DNA from: Geminicoccus sp.
Lineage (GTDB): Bacteria > Pseudomonadota > Alphaproteobacteria > UBA7985
Direction: 5' to 3'
DNA length: 60,686 nucleotides
Assembly: GCA_002705565.1 (NCBI GenBank)
Contig: PAHJ01000101.1
Span: 1-60,686, forward strand
In this document: positions 52,628 through 60,686 of the stretch, piece by piece
How the letters are laid out: the number at the start of each line of letters is the position of its first letter
How positions within the stretch are numbered: the first letter of the stretch is position 1
Program-made: the position numbers and the translations under genes
The notes under the pieces: generated by a model
The model's database searches: none
Told to the model about the DNA's origin: nothing
The model's input: only the letters and a program-made list of their open reading frames with translations

Positions 52628-54256
52628 CTAACGCAGTTCGCGACGCAGGATTTTGCCAACCGCGGACTTGGGCAATTCGTCGATAAATTCAACCGTGCGC
52701 GGGCACTTGTAACCGGCAAGATTTTCCTTCGCGAAGGCCTTGATGGCCTCTTCGCTCACCGAAGCGCCGGGATCCAGGACCACACACGCCTTGACCGTCT
52801 CGTTGCCGTCATCACCCTTGACGCCAATAACCCCAACCTCAAGCACGCCGTCCATACCAGAGAGCACGTCCTCGACCTCATTCGGGTACACGTTGAAGCC
52901 AGAAACCAGGATCAAATCCTTGATCCGGTCAACGATGCGGTAGTAGCCGTCATCTTGAATCACCGCGACATCGCCGGTCTTGAAGAACCCGTCTTCGGTC
53001 ATCACCTCAGCCGTTGCGTCAGGGCGGTTCCAGTAGCCACGCATGACCTGCGGACCGCGGGCTTGCAGCTCGCCAGCCTCTTCGACACCCGCTTCGGCGC
53101 CGTCTTCCTTGATGATGCGGACATCCGTATGAGGCACCGGAATACCGACCGTGCCAAGCTGAATGGCCGTGATCGGGTTAGCGGTCAAAACCGGGGAGGT
53201 TTCGGACAATCCGTAACCTTCGGTAATCGGTGAACCTGTGACTTCCTGCCACCGCTCAGCGGTTGCCTTGGGCAGAGCCATACCGCCCGAGGTCGAGAAC
53301 TTCAGATTGGAGAAGTCCAGCTTGCGGAACTCTTCATCGCCTAGCAGATTGTTGAACAGGGTGTGAATGCCCACAAAGATGGTGAAGGGCGTGGCTTTCA
53401 AGGCCGTGACAAAGGTCTTGTTGTTGCGCGGATCTGCGATCAGCAGCGTGTGCGCGCCCACAGCAAAGGGCAGCAGAATGTGCGCATACAACGGCATGAT
53501 GTGGTACATCGGCAAGCAACCCACCATGGTCTCGCCCCCGTACTCAAAAGCACCAGGGCTCATCGCGAGGTTTTGCAGCGCGTTGGAGATGATATTGGCC
53601 TGAGTCAGCATGACCCCTTTAGGCGCCCCTGTCGTCCCGCCCGTGTATTGCAGCAGGGCGAGTTGGTCCGACGCACGTTCGTGGTTTGGCGTGGGCAGGT
53701 TGCGGCCCTGCTTCATCGCATCGCGGAACTCAACCGCGCCCGTTGGCAGGTCGTTGAGCGCAGGCGCACCGGAACGGCTCAGCACAAAATCGATCAGCCA
53801 CTTTTTCGGCGTTGGATGGCAATCGGTCCGCCCCACAGCAACCCGATGCTGAACCTGCGTGCCTTGCAGCGTTTCATCGGTAAAGGTTGCGCTGCGATAA
53901 GCCACAATCGCCTTTGCACCACTATCTTCCAGCACCACGCGGATTTCGCGAGCGGTGTAAAGCGGGTTCGCGGGAACAGGGACAAATCCAGCTTTCCAAA
54001 TCGACAGAAAAGTCACTGGCGACATCATCAGGTTGGGCATCTGCACCAGGACCCTGTCGCCCGGCTCCATACCCGGCAGGTTCGCCAGGTAACTGGAGAA
54101 ATCATCAACCATGCTGGCAAACTGGCGGTAGTTGAAGGTCTGCGTGATCGAGGTATAGGCAGGTTTACTGCCGTAGGTCGCCACCGCGTCTTCAAGCATA
54201 TCGAGGATATGGGTATAACCCTTTGGGTTAAGGTCCGCTGGTATGGTGTTAGACAT
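52628..54256 (-). CDS. Long-chain fatty-acid-CoA ligase (FadD-type)
   Basis: A 542-residue AMP-binding ligase. The ATP/AMP motif LQYTGGTTGAPKGVMLTQ is clear, as are VEYG-type GYGLSETSPVLTANP (A5) and the hinge region DRIKDLILVSGFNVYPNEVE (A8) with the C-terminal catalytic lysine in PKSAVGKILRRELR. It activates fatty acids to acyl-CoA. A GGGAGGAG ribosome binding site precedes the start. It is flanked by a terminator and a divergent alpha-2-macroglobulin gene, so it is a single-gene transcript. Confidence 0.9.
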   Translation of the reverse strand: MSNTIPADLNPKGYTHILDMLEDAVATYGSKPAYTSITQTFNYRQFASMVDDFSSYLANLPGMEPGDRVLVQMPNLMMSPVTFLSIWKAGFVPVPANPLYTAREIRVVLEDSGAKAIVAYRSATFTDETLQGTQVQHRVAVGRTDCHPTPKKWLIDFVLSRSGAPALNDLPTGAVEFRDAMKQGRNLPTPNHERASDQLALLQYTGGTTGAPKGVMLTQANIISNALQNLAMSPGAFEYGGETMVGCLPMYHIMPLYAHILLPFAVGAHTLLIADPRNNKTFVTALKATPFTIFVGIHTLFNNLLGDEEFRKLDFSNLKFSTSGGMALPKATAERWQEVTGSPITEGYGLSETSPVLTANPITAIQLGTVGIPVPHTDVRIIKEDGAEAGVEEAGELQARGPQVMRGYWNRPDATAEVMTEDGFFKTGDVAVIQDDGYYRIVDRIKDLILVSGFNVYPNEVEDVLSGMDGVLEVGVIGVKGDDGNETVKACVVLDPGASVSEEAIKAFAKENLAGYKCPRTVEFIDELPKSAVGKILRRELR

Positions 54257-54543
54257 GGCAAGTTCTCCTCCCGCCGCTTTGTTGTGGAGTGCTCCTCCAA
54301 GCGTTTGAAGCGGAACTTAGGCGTTTGCTTTGAGCCGTGCAACGCAAGACCCAGAATCAAGGACAATTTGATTGCCTTCAGGTATGGCAATAGCCTGCTT
54401 CTCCTCCCAAGCAGCAGAGTTTTGCTCCATCGCGTCCGGGAAACTGGACAGATTCGCCCTGTTTGCGCCTCAATTCGAGAACAAACTCTCGTTCATTACC
54501 TTTTCTTCATTTTCTGACCCCTTTTGTTCATGGAGCCTTTCAC
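54257..54543. promoter_or_regulatory. Divergent intergenic region between the acyl-CoA ligase and alpha-2-macroglobulin genes
   Basis: This 287-base gap separates the leftward ligase and the rightward alpha-2-macroglobulin gene. I see no further gene or strong palindrome. Both promoters should lie here, with a GGAG ribosome binding site about 8 bases before the ATG at 54544. Confidence 0.4.
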
Positions 54544-57500
54544 ATGTTCCCCATTGCTCGTCAGCTTTCAGCATTCGCTTTCTTTCTGACTGCATTATTC
54601 GCAAGTGCGACCACCACCAACCTTGCGAACGCCCAACGCCTTCTGCCCAATCAGGATCTTGAAACAGCCCTCAGTCAGGTTCAGGGAAAATACGGTTTTG
54701 CGGAGTTGGCGGGCGCATCGAACGTAATCGGGGACGACGCCTATGGCCTGTTCTTCAGTCCGCCTAGCCACAGCAGGGAATGGGATATGCAGGCGCAGAA
54801 TTACCGTCTGCTCCTTGCACTGACGCAGGAAGAAGAAGGGCGCGATATCGCCACTGTGCTTGCAGCCGCAGCAGCGCTCAACGGGGGGCGTGAAGACCAC
54901 GCCGAAGCGCTGGCACAGCAAGCGCTGACCCTCATCGAAGACGAGACCACACGCTCCATCGCCATCCACATTCTCGACGTCGTCAACGACAAAATCAACG
55001 GCGACTACCCCTATACGGCACGAGATCGGATCTGGACCCTGAGCCGACAGGTCGGCGTGTTTGGCCCCTACGCGTCCTCCACCAGTCAGGATGGCGAATA
55101 CGCCCGGTTGTGTGCTGATTTTTCATATCCTGTTCAGGCCTCGCACCGGGTTGACTACCGCGACCTGGTAACCGTGACGCCGGCACCACCGATCCAGCGG
55201 TTTGTCGTATTCGATGGCGGCTACCGGCTGTGTGTGGTGGGCGCAACTTTCGAGACGGCTTACGAAATCACCTTGGGCGAAGGCCTGCTCAGCAAGCGCG
55301 GCTTCCGGCAGCGGGAAAGCGTGACATTCAACGTGACAACACCGGGTCGGAAGGCTGAAGTTCACCTGCCAAGCCGAGGTTACACCCTGCCCGCCAACGG
55401 CTCGCAGATGGTCCCGATCGAGACGGTTAACATCGAAAGCCTCGTGGTTGGGCTCTATCACCTCGATGAGCGCAATATTGGCCAGATGCTGCGTGAGGGG
55501 ACATTGGTCCAAAACGCGTACGATATCGGCCGCTATGACGGCGATTACCGGTACATGGAAGGTGGCACCAGTGCCTTCAGCAATGACGTCAGACCGGTCT
55601 TCGAAGGCACGCTCTCCGTCGATATGCTCAAGCACCAAAGGCGCCGCGACGGCATATCCATTGCGGACATGCTCGATGGTCCGGCGGAGCGGGGTTTGTA
55701 TTTGCTGACCGTGAAGCGCACCGAAAACAGCAGCATCGATCAGGTCAAGTGGATCATGATGAGCGATCTGGCGCTGACGACGGTGGACACACCCGAGGGG
55801 CTATTCATCAACGCCATCGATACGCGATCAGGCCTCCCGCTGTTTGAAGGCGTGGATGTCCAGCTTGTGACACGTGGCAACCGGGTCATGGCACCCATCG
55901 ACAGCGAAAGTGCCACCACAGCTTTCTTCGCCGCCGCCCAATTAAACGGCAAGAACGCCGACGCGCCAGCCTACCTCTATGCGAGCCACCCAGAGCTGGG
56001 CGATGCCTTCCTCGCCTTGGGTCGTGCCCCCATTGAAATCGAAACGCAGCCGGGCCTCTCAACGCTGAAAACCGATGCCCTTGAATTGTGGGCCAAAGCC
56101 GATCGCGGCCAGTATCGAGAGGGCGAGGTCGCCCGTGTTGCTGGCCTGTTGCGGCAAACACAGAGCAATGATCTCGATGTCCTGTTGCCCAAAACCCTGC
56201 TGGCCCGCTTCATTAATCCTCAAGGTGAGGTTGTCGATCAATTCGACATCGATTTAAGCAATGGCCTGGGCTTCGAGACCGAAGTTACCCTACCCTTTGG
56301 CGCGCGTCAGGGACGGTGGTCCCTGGATTTGACCCTTGGTCGCGGCATGCCAGTACTCAAATCAGTTGGACTGCGCGTTGCTGACTTTGTGCCGCCCTCT
56401 GTCGAAATCGACATTGCCCCAGTCGAGACGCTGGCCCTGGACGGCTCGGATCAGGTGGCGGTTCAAGTGGATTATTTGTACGGCGCGCCCGCGCTAAACC
56501 TGAATGTTTCCCTGTCAGGCATGTTGCAACCGGTATCGCGCCTTGAAGGGTTCAACGTTGGTCTGGAACAAGAAGAATTCGTCTACTCCCGGCCCTTTGA
56601 CCTGATACAAAGTACCGATAGCGACGGCACAGCGGACTTCACAATTCCAGCCTTCACACTGCCCGATCAAACTGCGCTGGCGAAGGTCACCATTGATGCT
56701 GTCGTCACCGATGCCGCAGGTCGCAAAGAGCGGACCAGCGCCACCGCCAGCATCGCCCGTGACACCACCCTGATCGGCGTAAAACCTGCGTTCGATGTCA
56801 CTACCCCCGTGGCCGAAGGCAGCGAAGTAGCCTTTACCCTCGCAGCACTGACCGGCGAGGGAACACTGCTAAGTTCTGAGGCAGTCTGGACGCTGTACCA
56901 GGAGAATTATGACTATAACTGGTACTTTGATGGCGGACGCTGGAACTATGAGAGCAGTTATATTGACCTGCCCGTTGCTGAAGGAACGCTAACTCTGGAC
57001 GGTGAAACAGCGCTGTCGGTTGAGGTTGATTGGGGCGCTTATCGGCTTGAGGTCGTCAGCGGCACCGGCGAAGCCGCTACTTCTGTCCGGTTTAATGCGG
57101 GCTGGCGCGCTCTGCCTCAGATCGATCGCGCTCCTGGTCGCCTCGGCGTAGCCATCAGCAGCGACCGACCAAGCCCCGGTGACACAGTCGATATGGTCAT
57201 TGATACGCCCCATGCCGGCGCGGGTCTGGCTTATCTGGTGGGATCAGAAACCAAAGTCATTGATCTAGGTCAACTTGCAGCCGGCTCGAACAGTCTGAGC
57301 ATCACGGTTCCCTCCACGTGGGGCGATGTCGAAGGCTTGTGGGTGCTCCCTATTGTCTACAGCAATGGTGCCATTGGTGCTGATCGTCTGCCAAGCCGCG
57401 CCGTTGGTGCACATTTTATCGGCTTCGACCAAAAAACGGTCCTGCTCGACGTGGTTGCGGAAACGCAGGACGAGGTGCGTTCGCGGAGTGCGTTGTCCAT

Positions 57501-59835
57501 CCCCGTTTCCATTGGCCCCTTGAACGATGGCGAAAGCGGTTTTGCGCTGGCTTGGCTGGTTGATGATGGCGTGCTGAGCATGACCGGTTATCAGGCCCCC
57601 AATCCCGCCGCACATTTCCTCAGCGCCTATGCCCTGCCCGCCGACCTGCGCGACACCTTTGCCGCGCTGATCGCGTCCGAAGGCATCAATGCCGCGCCCC
57701 TGAAACAGGGTTTTGACGGCATGTTTATGACGGCCATGCGGGCATCGATGGCGGATGAGGAAGCCTTTTCGCTGGCCCAGGGCCTGACGACGCGCATCAA
57801 GGAGACGCTCGCGCTCAGCTCGTCCGTTGTCGCGCTGTCCCCCAATGGGACGGCCGACCTTTCCTTTGATCTGCCCGATTTTGTCGGTCGCGGGCGGCTG
57901 ATGACTATGGCTTGGACCGACCAGGGACGGCTTGGCGCGTCGAGTGAAACTCTGGTGGTGCGCGACCCGGTCGTCGCTGATCTCTTTTTGCCCCGGTTCC
58001 TAGCCCCCGGCGACCAGGTCGACGTGAAGCTGCTGCTCAGCAATACTCAAGACAGCGACCTCAGCGCCACCGTTACGATGACCATGGATGAAGGTCTAAG
58101 CCTGATCGAAGGCGCCAAGCAGATGATCTTTGACCTGAGCGCAAAAGGACAGCAGACCATCCCACTCCGCTTTGGTGCCAACAATCAGACCGGACCAACC
58201 CAGGTCACCATCGAGGTGGCCTTGGCAAACGAAAGCCTGACCCGAACCTTCCCGATTGAGGTCCGGGCCGCCGCGCCACGGGATGTGTTCCGGGACTCCT
58301 TCATTGTCGAAGCAGGGGAAGGTTTTGTCTTGGACCCGGTTTTGTTGGCTGATCTCGACCACAGTGGCATCCGCATGAGCGTGGCATCGGTCAACAGCAT
58401 CAATGCCGATTTCCTTGCCCGCAGCCTAGCGGACTACCCGTATCGTTGCTCCGAACAGACAACATCCCGCGCCATGGGTTTGCTGCTGGGACAGAACCTT
58501 GGATACACCGAGGAATGGGTTGATATGGCGCTGAACCAGGCCATCGTCAGTTTGCAGAACCGGCGTGGTTCAAGCGGTCTGGTCAGCCTGTGGTCATCCT
58601 ATGGGTCGGGCGATATGTTCCTACACGCCTACGCCAGTGACTTCCTTTCAATGGCCGAGGAGCGCGGCGTCGAGAACGTCACTGAACTGCGCAAAGCCTT
58701 TGTGCAGAGCCTCGCCCGCAACCTAGAGCGGGCGGAAGATCCCTACTACAACACCCAGGTGAGTTTGGGGACCAAGGCCTACAGCCTCGCGGTTATGGCC
58801 CGAGCCGGTCAGGCCAATATTGCCGCGCAACGCCTGCTTTTTGACACCCTGATCAAGACACCGGGCGAAACGCTGGCCAAAGCGGCCCTCGCCGTTGCGG
58901 CCGACGCTGTGGGCGATCAGTCAGACCGGGATGCCTTGCTCGAAGACTTGAACACCATTCCCGTCGCCAGCGAACGGGGCACGATTGTCGATTTTGGCAC
59001 CGGCTTCCGGGATCAACTCGCAGCGCTGGCCCTGCTGGCTGAATCGGATTTGATCGGCGATGGGGCGGGCCAAACTCTTCTCAGCAAGCGCCTGCCAACC
59101 CTGACCGCCGCCCTGGCAGATCAAACGCTGACCACGCAGGAAGAGGCCTGGGCGCTGCGTCTGGCCGAACATCTGGGTCAGGGCAGCGTGGCCTTTATCG
59201 CTCAGGATGGCACAGCGCAGACCGAAGCGACGACCCAAGCCCTTGACGTCAACGACTTCGACGGTGCTCAGGCGATCACCAATACTGGCGAAGACCCGCT
59301 GCTGGTCTCGATCTGGCAAGCGGGCGCTCCGCAGGACACCTCGGTTGTCATTGCGGACGGTGTGACCATCCATCGCTTTGTCCGCGATCTGGATACCTTG
59401 TTGCCAGTTGATGAGCCGGCACCAGGTCAGCGCATGCTGGTCAGTCTGGTCGGCACGGCCTTCGCTGATGAAAATCTGGATTACGTGATCGCGGACCTGC
59501 TGCCGGCGGGGTACGAAGTCGAGCAAACGGGTCTGCCAGCTTCTGTGATGATTGTCGGCGGCCAGGTGGGACAATGCCCTTCTGGCAAGGCCTCGCTGGC
59601 GCCGGCTGTCTGCACGTTGGGCGATGATATGGGCTTCCAACAATCCGGCACAGAATACGCCGAGGCGCGCGCTGACCGCGTCCTGTTCGGGTTCCAAACC
59701 GGCAAGGGGCAATTTGCGCACCACTATGTGGTTCGCCGGACCCAGGGTGGTCTCGTGACCCAGCCCGGCGCCTACATCGAAGCCATGTACGCGCCGGACA
59801 TTCGCGCGCGCTCTGCGGCGCGTCAGCTGCGCTGA
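54544..59835 (+). CDS. Bacterial alpha-2-macroglobulin
   Basis: A 1763-residue periplasmic alpha-2-macroglobulin, a suicide protease trap. The start at 54544 gives a signal peptide (MFPIARQLSAFAFFLTALFA, cleavage near ANAQ) and has a GGAG ribosome binding site; an earlier start at 54463 adds a poor leader. MG-type beta-sandwich domains fill the first two-thirds. The thioester motif is CSEQ at residues 1302-1305 in YPYRCSEQTTSR, followed by the alpha-helical TED region. There is no lipobox, unlike E. coli YfhM, so the protein should be soluble in the periplasm. It is 14 bases before pbpC, as in E. coli, where both guard against proteases after cell-wall breach. Confidence 0.92.
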   Translation: MFPIARQLSAFAFFLTALFASATTTNLANAQRLLPNQDLETALSQVQGKYGFAELAGASNVIGDDAYGLFFSPPSHSREWDMQAQNYRLLLALTQEEEGRDIATVLAAAAALNGGREDHAEALAQQALTLIEDETTRSIAIHILDVVNDKINGDYPYTARDRIWTLSRQVGVFGPYASSTSQDGEYARLCADFSYPVQASHRVDYRDLVTVTPAPPIQRFVVFDGGYRLCVVGATFETAYEITLGEGLLSKRGFRQRESVTFNVTTPGRKAEVHLPSRGYTLPANGSQMVPIETVNIESLVVGLYHLDERNIGQMLREGTLVQNAYDIGRYDGDYRYMEGGTSAFSNDVRPVFEGTLSVDMLKHQRRRDGISIADMLDGPAERGLYLLTVKRTENSSIDQVKWIMMSDLALTTVDTPEGLFINAIDTRSGLPLFEGVDVQLVTRGNRVMAPIDSESATTAFFAAAQLNGKNADAPAYLYASHPELGDAFLALGRAPIEIETQPGLSTLKTDALELWAKADRGQYREGEVARVAGLLRQTQSNDLDVLLPKTLLARFINPQGEVVDQFDIDLSNGLGFETEVTLPFGARQGRWSLDLTLGRGMPVLKSVGLRVADFVPPSVEIDIAPVETLALDGSDQVAVQVDYLYGAPALNLNVSLSGMLQPVSRLEGFNVGLEQEEFVYSRPFDLIQSTDSDGTADFTIPAFTLPDQTALAKVTIDAVVTDAAGRKERTSATASIARDTTLIGVKPAFDVTTPVAEGSEVAFTLAALTGEGTLLSSEAVWTLYQENYDYNWYFDGGRWNYESSYIDLPVAEGTLTLDGETALSVEVDWGAYRLEVVSGTGEAATSVRFNAGWRALPQIDRAPGRLGVAISSDRPSPGDTVDMVIDTPHAGAGLAYLVGSETKVIDLGQLAAGSNSLSITVPSTWGDVEGLWVLPIVYSNGAIGADRLPSRAVGAHFIGFDQKTVLLDVVAETQDEVRSRSALSIPVSIGPLNDGESGFALAWLVDDGVLSMTGYQAPNPAAHFLSAYALPADLRDTFAALIASEGINAAPLKQGFDGMFMTAMRASMADEEAFSLAQGLTTRIKETLALSSSVVALSPNGTADLSFDLPDFVGRGRLMTMAWTDQGRLGASSETLVVRDPVVADLFLPRFLAPGDQVDVKLLLSNTQDSDLSATVTMTMDEGLSLIEGAKQMIFDLSAKGQQTIPLRFGANNQTGPTQVTIEVALANESLTRTFPIEVRAAAPRDVFRDSFIVEAGEGFVLDPVLLADLDHSGIRMSVASVNSINADFLARSLADYPYRCSEQTTSRAMGLLLGQNLGYTEEWVDMALNQAIVSLQNRRGSSGLVSLWSSYGSGDMFLHAYASDFLSMAEERGVENVTELRKAFVQSLARNLERAEDPYYNTQVSLGTKAYSLAVMARAGQANIAAQRLLFDTLIKTPGETLAKAALAVAADAVGDQSDRDALLEDLNTIPVASERGTIVDFGTGFRDQLAALALLAESDLIGDGAGQTLLSKRLPTLTAALADQTLTTQEEAWALRLAEHLGQGSVAFIAQDGTAQTEATTQALDVNDFDGAQAITNTGEDPLLVSIWQAGAPQDTSVVIADGVTIHRFVRDLDTLLPVDEPAPGQRMLVSLVGTAFADENLDYVIADLLPAGYEVEQTGLPASVMIVGGQVGQCPSGKASLAPAVCTLGDDMGFQQSGTEYAEARADRVLFGFQTGKGQFAHHYVVRRTQGGLVTQPGAYIEAMYAPDIRARSAARQLR

Positions 59836-59849
59836 GCAACGGGAGACCG

Positions 59850-60686
59850 GTGGTTTTGCGTTCCCTGGGCCGGTTCTTTCAGTGGTCGCCGCTGTGGATC
59901 ACGCTGCTGATCCTCGGCGCGATCGTCATTGCTGACCGGGCCTTCCCCCCTCCCATTGCACGCGCCATGGATCTGAGCCCAACCATGCTCGATGCCGAGG
60001 GGCGCTTGCTGCGTGCGGGGATATCGGAGCGCGGCTATTGGCGTCTCGCGACGGAATTGGAGGACGTTGACAGCCACTACGTTCAGGCGCTGCTCGCCTT
60101 TGAGGACCAGCGCTTCTTCACGCACCATGGCGTCGATTATCGCGGCATGGTGCGGGCGGTTGTCACGTCGGTGTTGGCGGGACGGCTGGTCTCGGGCGGG
60201 TCCACACTGAGCATGCAGACCGCCCGCTTGCTCGAACCCCGGCCCCATCGGACCGTTGGGGCCAAGTTCATGGAAATCTTCCGTGCCTGGCAGTTGGAGC
60301 GACGTTACAGCAAAGCCGAAATCCTTGATTTCTACCTCACCACAGCACCATTTGGCGGCAATATCGAAGGCGTAGGCGCTGCGGCCTGGCGCTATTTTGG
60401 CAAGAAGCCGGCTAATCTGACGTGGGCGGAAAGCGCCCTGCTCGTCGCCCTGCCGCAAAGCCCCGTCCGCCGTCGCCCCGATCGCTTCCCTGAAAACGCA
60501 GAAGCGGCCCGGAACCGGGTTCTCGACGTCCTGGTGAAGCGCAGGGTGATCACGCAAACCCAGGCCGACCGCGGCAAGCGTGAACCGGTGCCAGATGCCC
60601 GCCGGGACATGCCTTTCTACGCACCAACCCTGGCCGAACGCCTCTGGGCGCAGGGTCCGGGTCTGTCGGTTAGGACAACCATCGAC
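59850..60686 (+). CDS. pbpC: Penicillin-binding protein 1C, partial (window ends)
   Basis: The open frame runs off the window end, giving the first 279 residues of a class A PBP. A membrane anchor (about 16-30, LWITLLILGAIVI) is followed by the GT51 glycosyltransferase domain, with the catalytic Glu85 in AFEDQRFFTHHGVD and GGSTLSMQTARL next, then RAWQLERRYSKAEIL. The order alpha-2-macroglobulin-pbpC matches E. coli yfhM-pbpC. The start is the GTG at 59850 with GGGAG 4 bases upstream; a TTG at 59856 has better spacing. Confidence 0.88.
   Translation, partial: MVLRSLGRFFQWSPLWITLLILGAIVIADRAFPPPIARAMDLSPTMLDAEGRLLRAGISERGYWRLATELEDVDSHYVQALLAFEDQRFFTHHGVDYRGMVRAVVTSVLAGRLVSGGSTLSMQTARLLEPRPHRTVGAKFMEIFRAWQLERRYSKAEILDFYLTTAPFGGNIEGVGAAAWRYFGKKPANLTWAESALLVALPQSPVRRRPDRFPENAEAARNRVLDVLVKRRVITQTQADRGKREPVPDARRDMPFYAPTLAERLWAQGPGLSVRTTID

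Noticed and set aside
53363-54517. Long open frame on the plus strand across the acyl-CoA ligase gene
   Set aside because: Antisense to the ligase with its complete A-motifs; the frame has no domain and a basic, low-quality composition.
1-60686. tRNA, rRNA, CRISPR, insertion sequences or phage genes
   Set aside because: None was found: no cloverleaf with the GGTTCRANYCC T-loop in the gaps, no regularly spaced direct repeats, no transposase or integrase motif.

Overview
The window reads as chromosomal DNA from a GC-rich alphaproteobacterium, probably marine or soil-living. This rests on an ArsR-methyltransferase regulator beside metF, a DnaE1-type polymerase, UgpC-type sugar ABC genes, a PaiB-like protein and gene style; no 16S or other phylogenetic marker is present. 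I found no tRNA, rRNA, CRISPR array, insertion sequence or phage gene.

Region by region. (1) 1-2.5 kb: an ArsR-type regulator fused to a methyltransferase, overlapping a MetF-like gene, then an orphan small protein. (2) 2.5-8.8 kb: five minus-strand genes, each overlapping the next (ketosynthase III, NAD-dependent epimerase/reductase, metallo-beta-lactamase-fold hydrolase, F390-synthetase-like adenylating enzyme, ATP-grasp ligase), with a FemAB/GNAT-like acyltransferase diverging from them. It looks like a small, uncharacterised pathway for an acyl-derived metabolite. (3) 8.8-21.9 kb: a homoprotocatechuate (4-hydroxyphenylacetate) catabolic island, hpaR-hpaF-E-D-G-H-I, then an AGXT2L-type class III aminotransferase/phospholyase, an APH-type kinase, a second MarR regulator and hpaB, followed by an FAD amine-oxidase-like protein and an SDR. 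The kinase-phospholyase pair suggests that a hydroxylated amine is fed into the hpa route.

(4) 22.0-31.8 kb: a carbohydrate ABC transporter (binding protein, two permeases, ATPase), UxuA mannonate dehydratase and three Gfo/Idh/MocA oxidoreductases, all on the minus strand: a sugar-acid uptake and catabolism locus. (5) 31.9-36.2 kb: dnaE and a VIT-family metal transporter. (6) 36.3-49.1 kb: envelope and surface genes, including a 783-residue cadherin-like repeat protein, an acidic 1131-residue exported protein, an SDR, an 848-residue peptidoglycan-binding protein, an exported unknown, a degenerate nucleotidyltransferase-like/small-protein pair and a lipoprotein. (7) 49.4-54.3 kb: a DapC-like aminotransferase overlapping an aminopeptidase P, and a FadD-type acyl-CoA ligase. 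(8) 54.5 kb to the end: a thioester-containing alpha-2-macroglobulin and the 5' part of pbpC.

The most promising candidates for undescribed biology are the ketosynthase/adenylase/ATP-grasp cluster (2.5-8.8 kb) and the kinase-phospholyase module embedded in the hpa operon. Next are the roughly 190-residue extracytoplasmic insertion in the MalG-type permease and the surface-protein locus. Functions below are assigned from motif and sequence-family recognition by eye; no database search was run.
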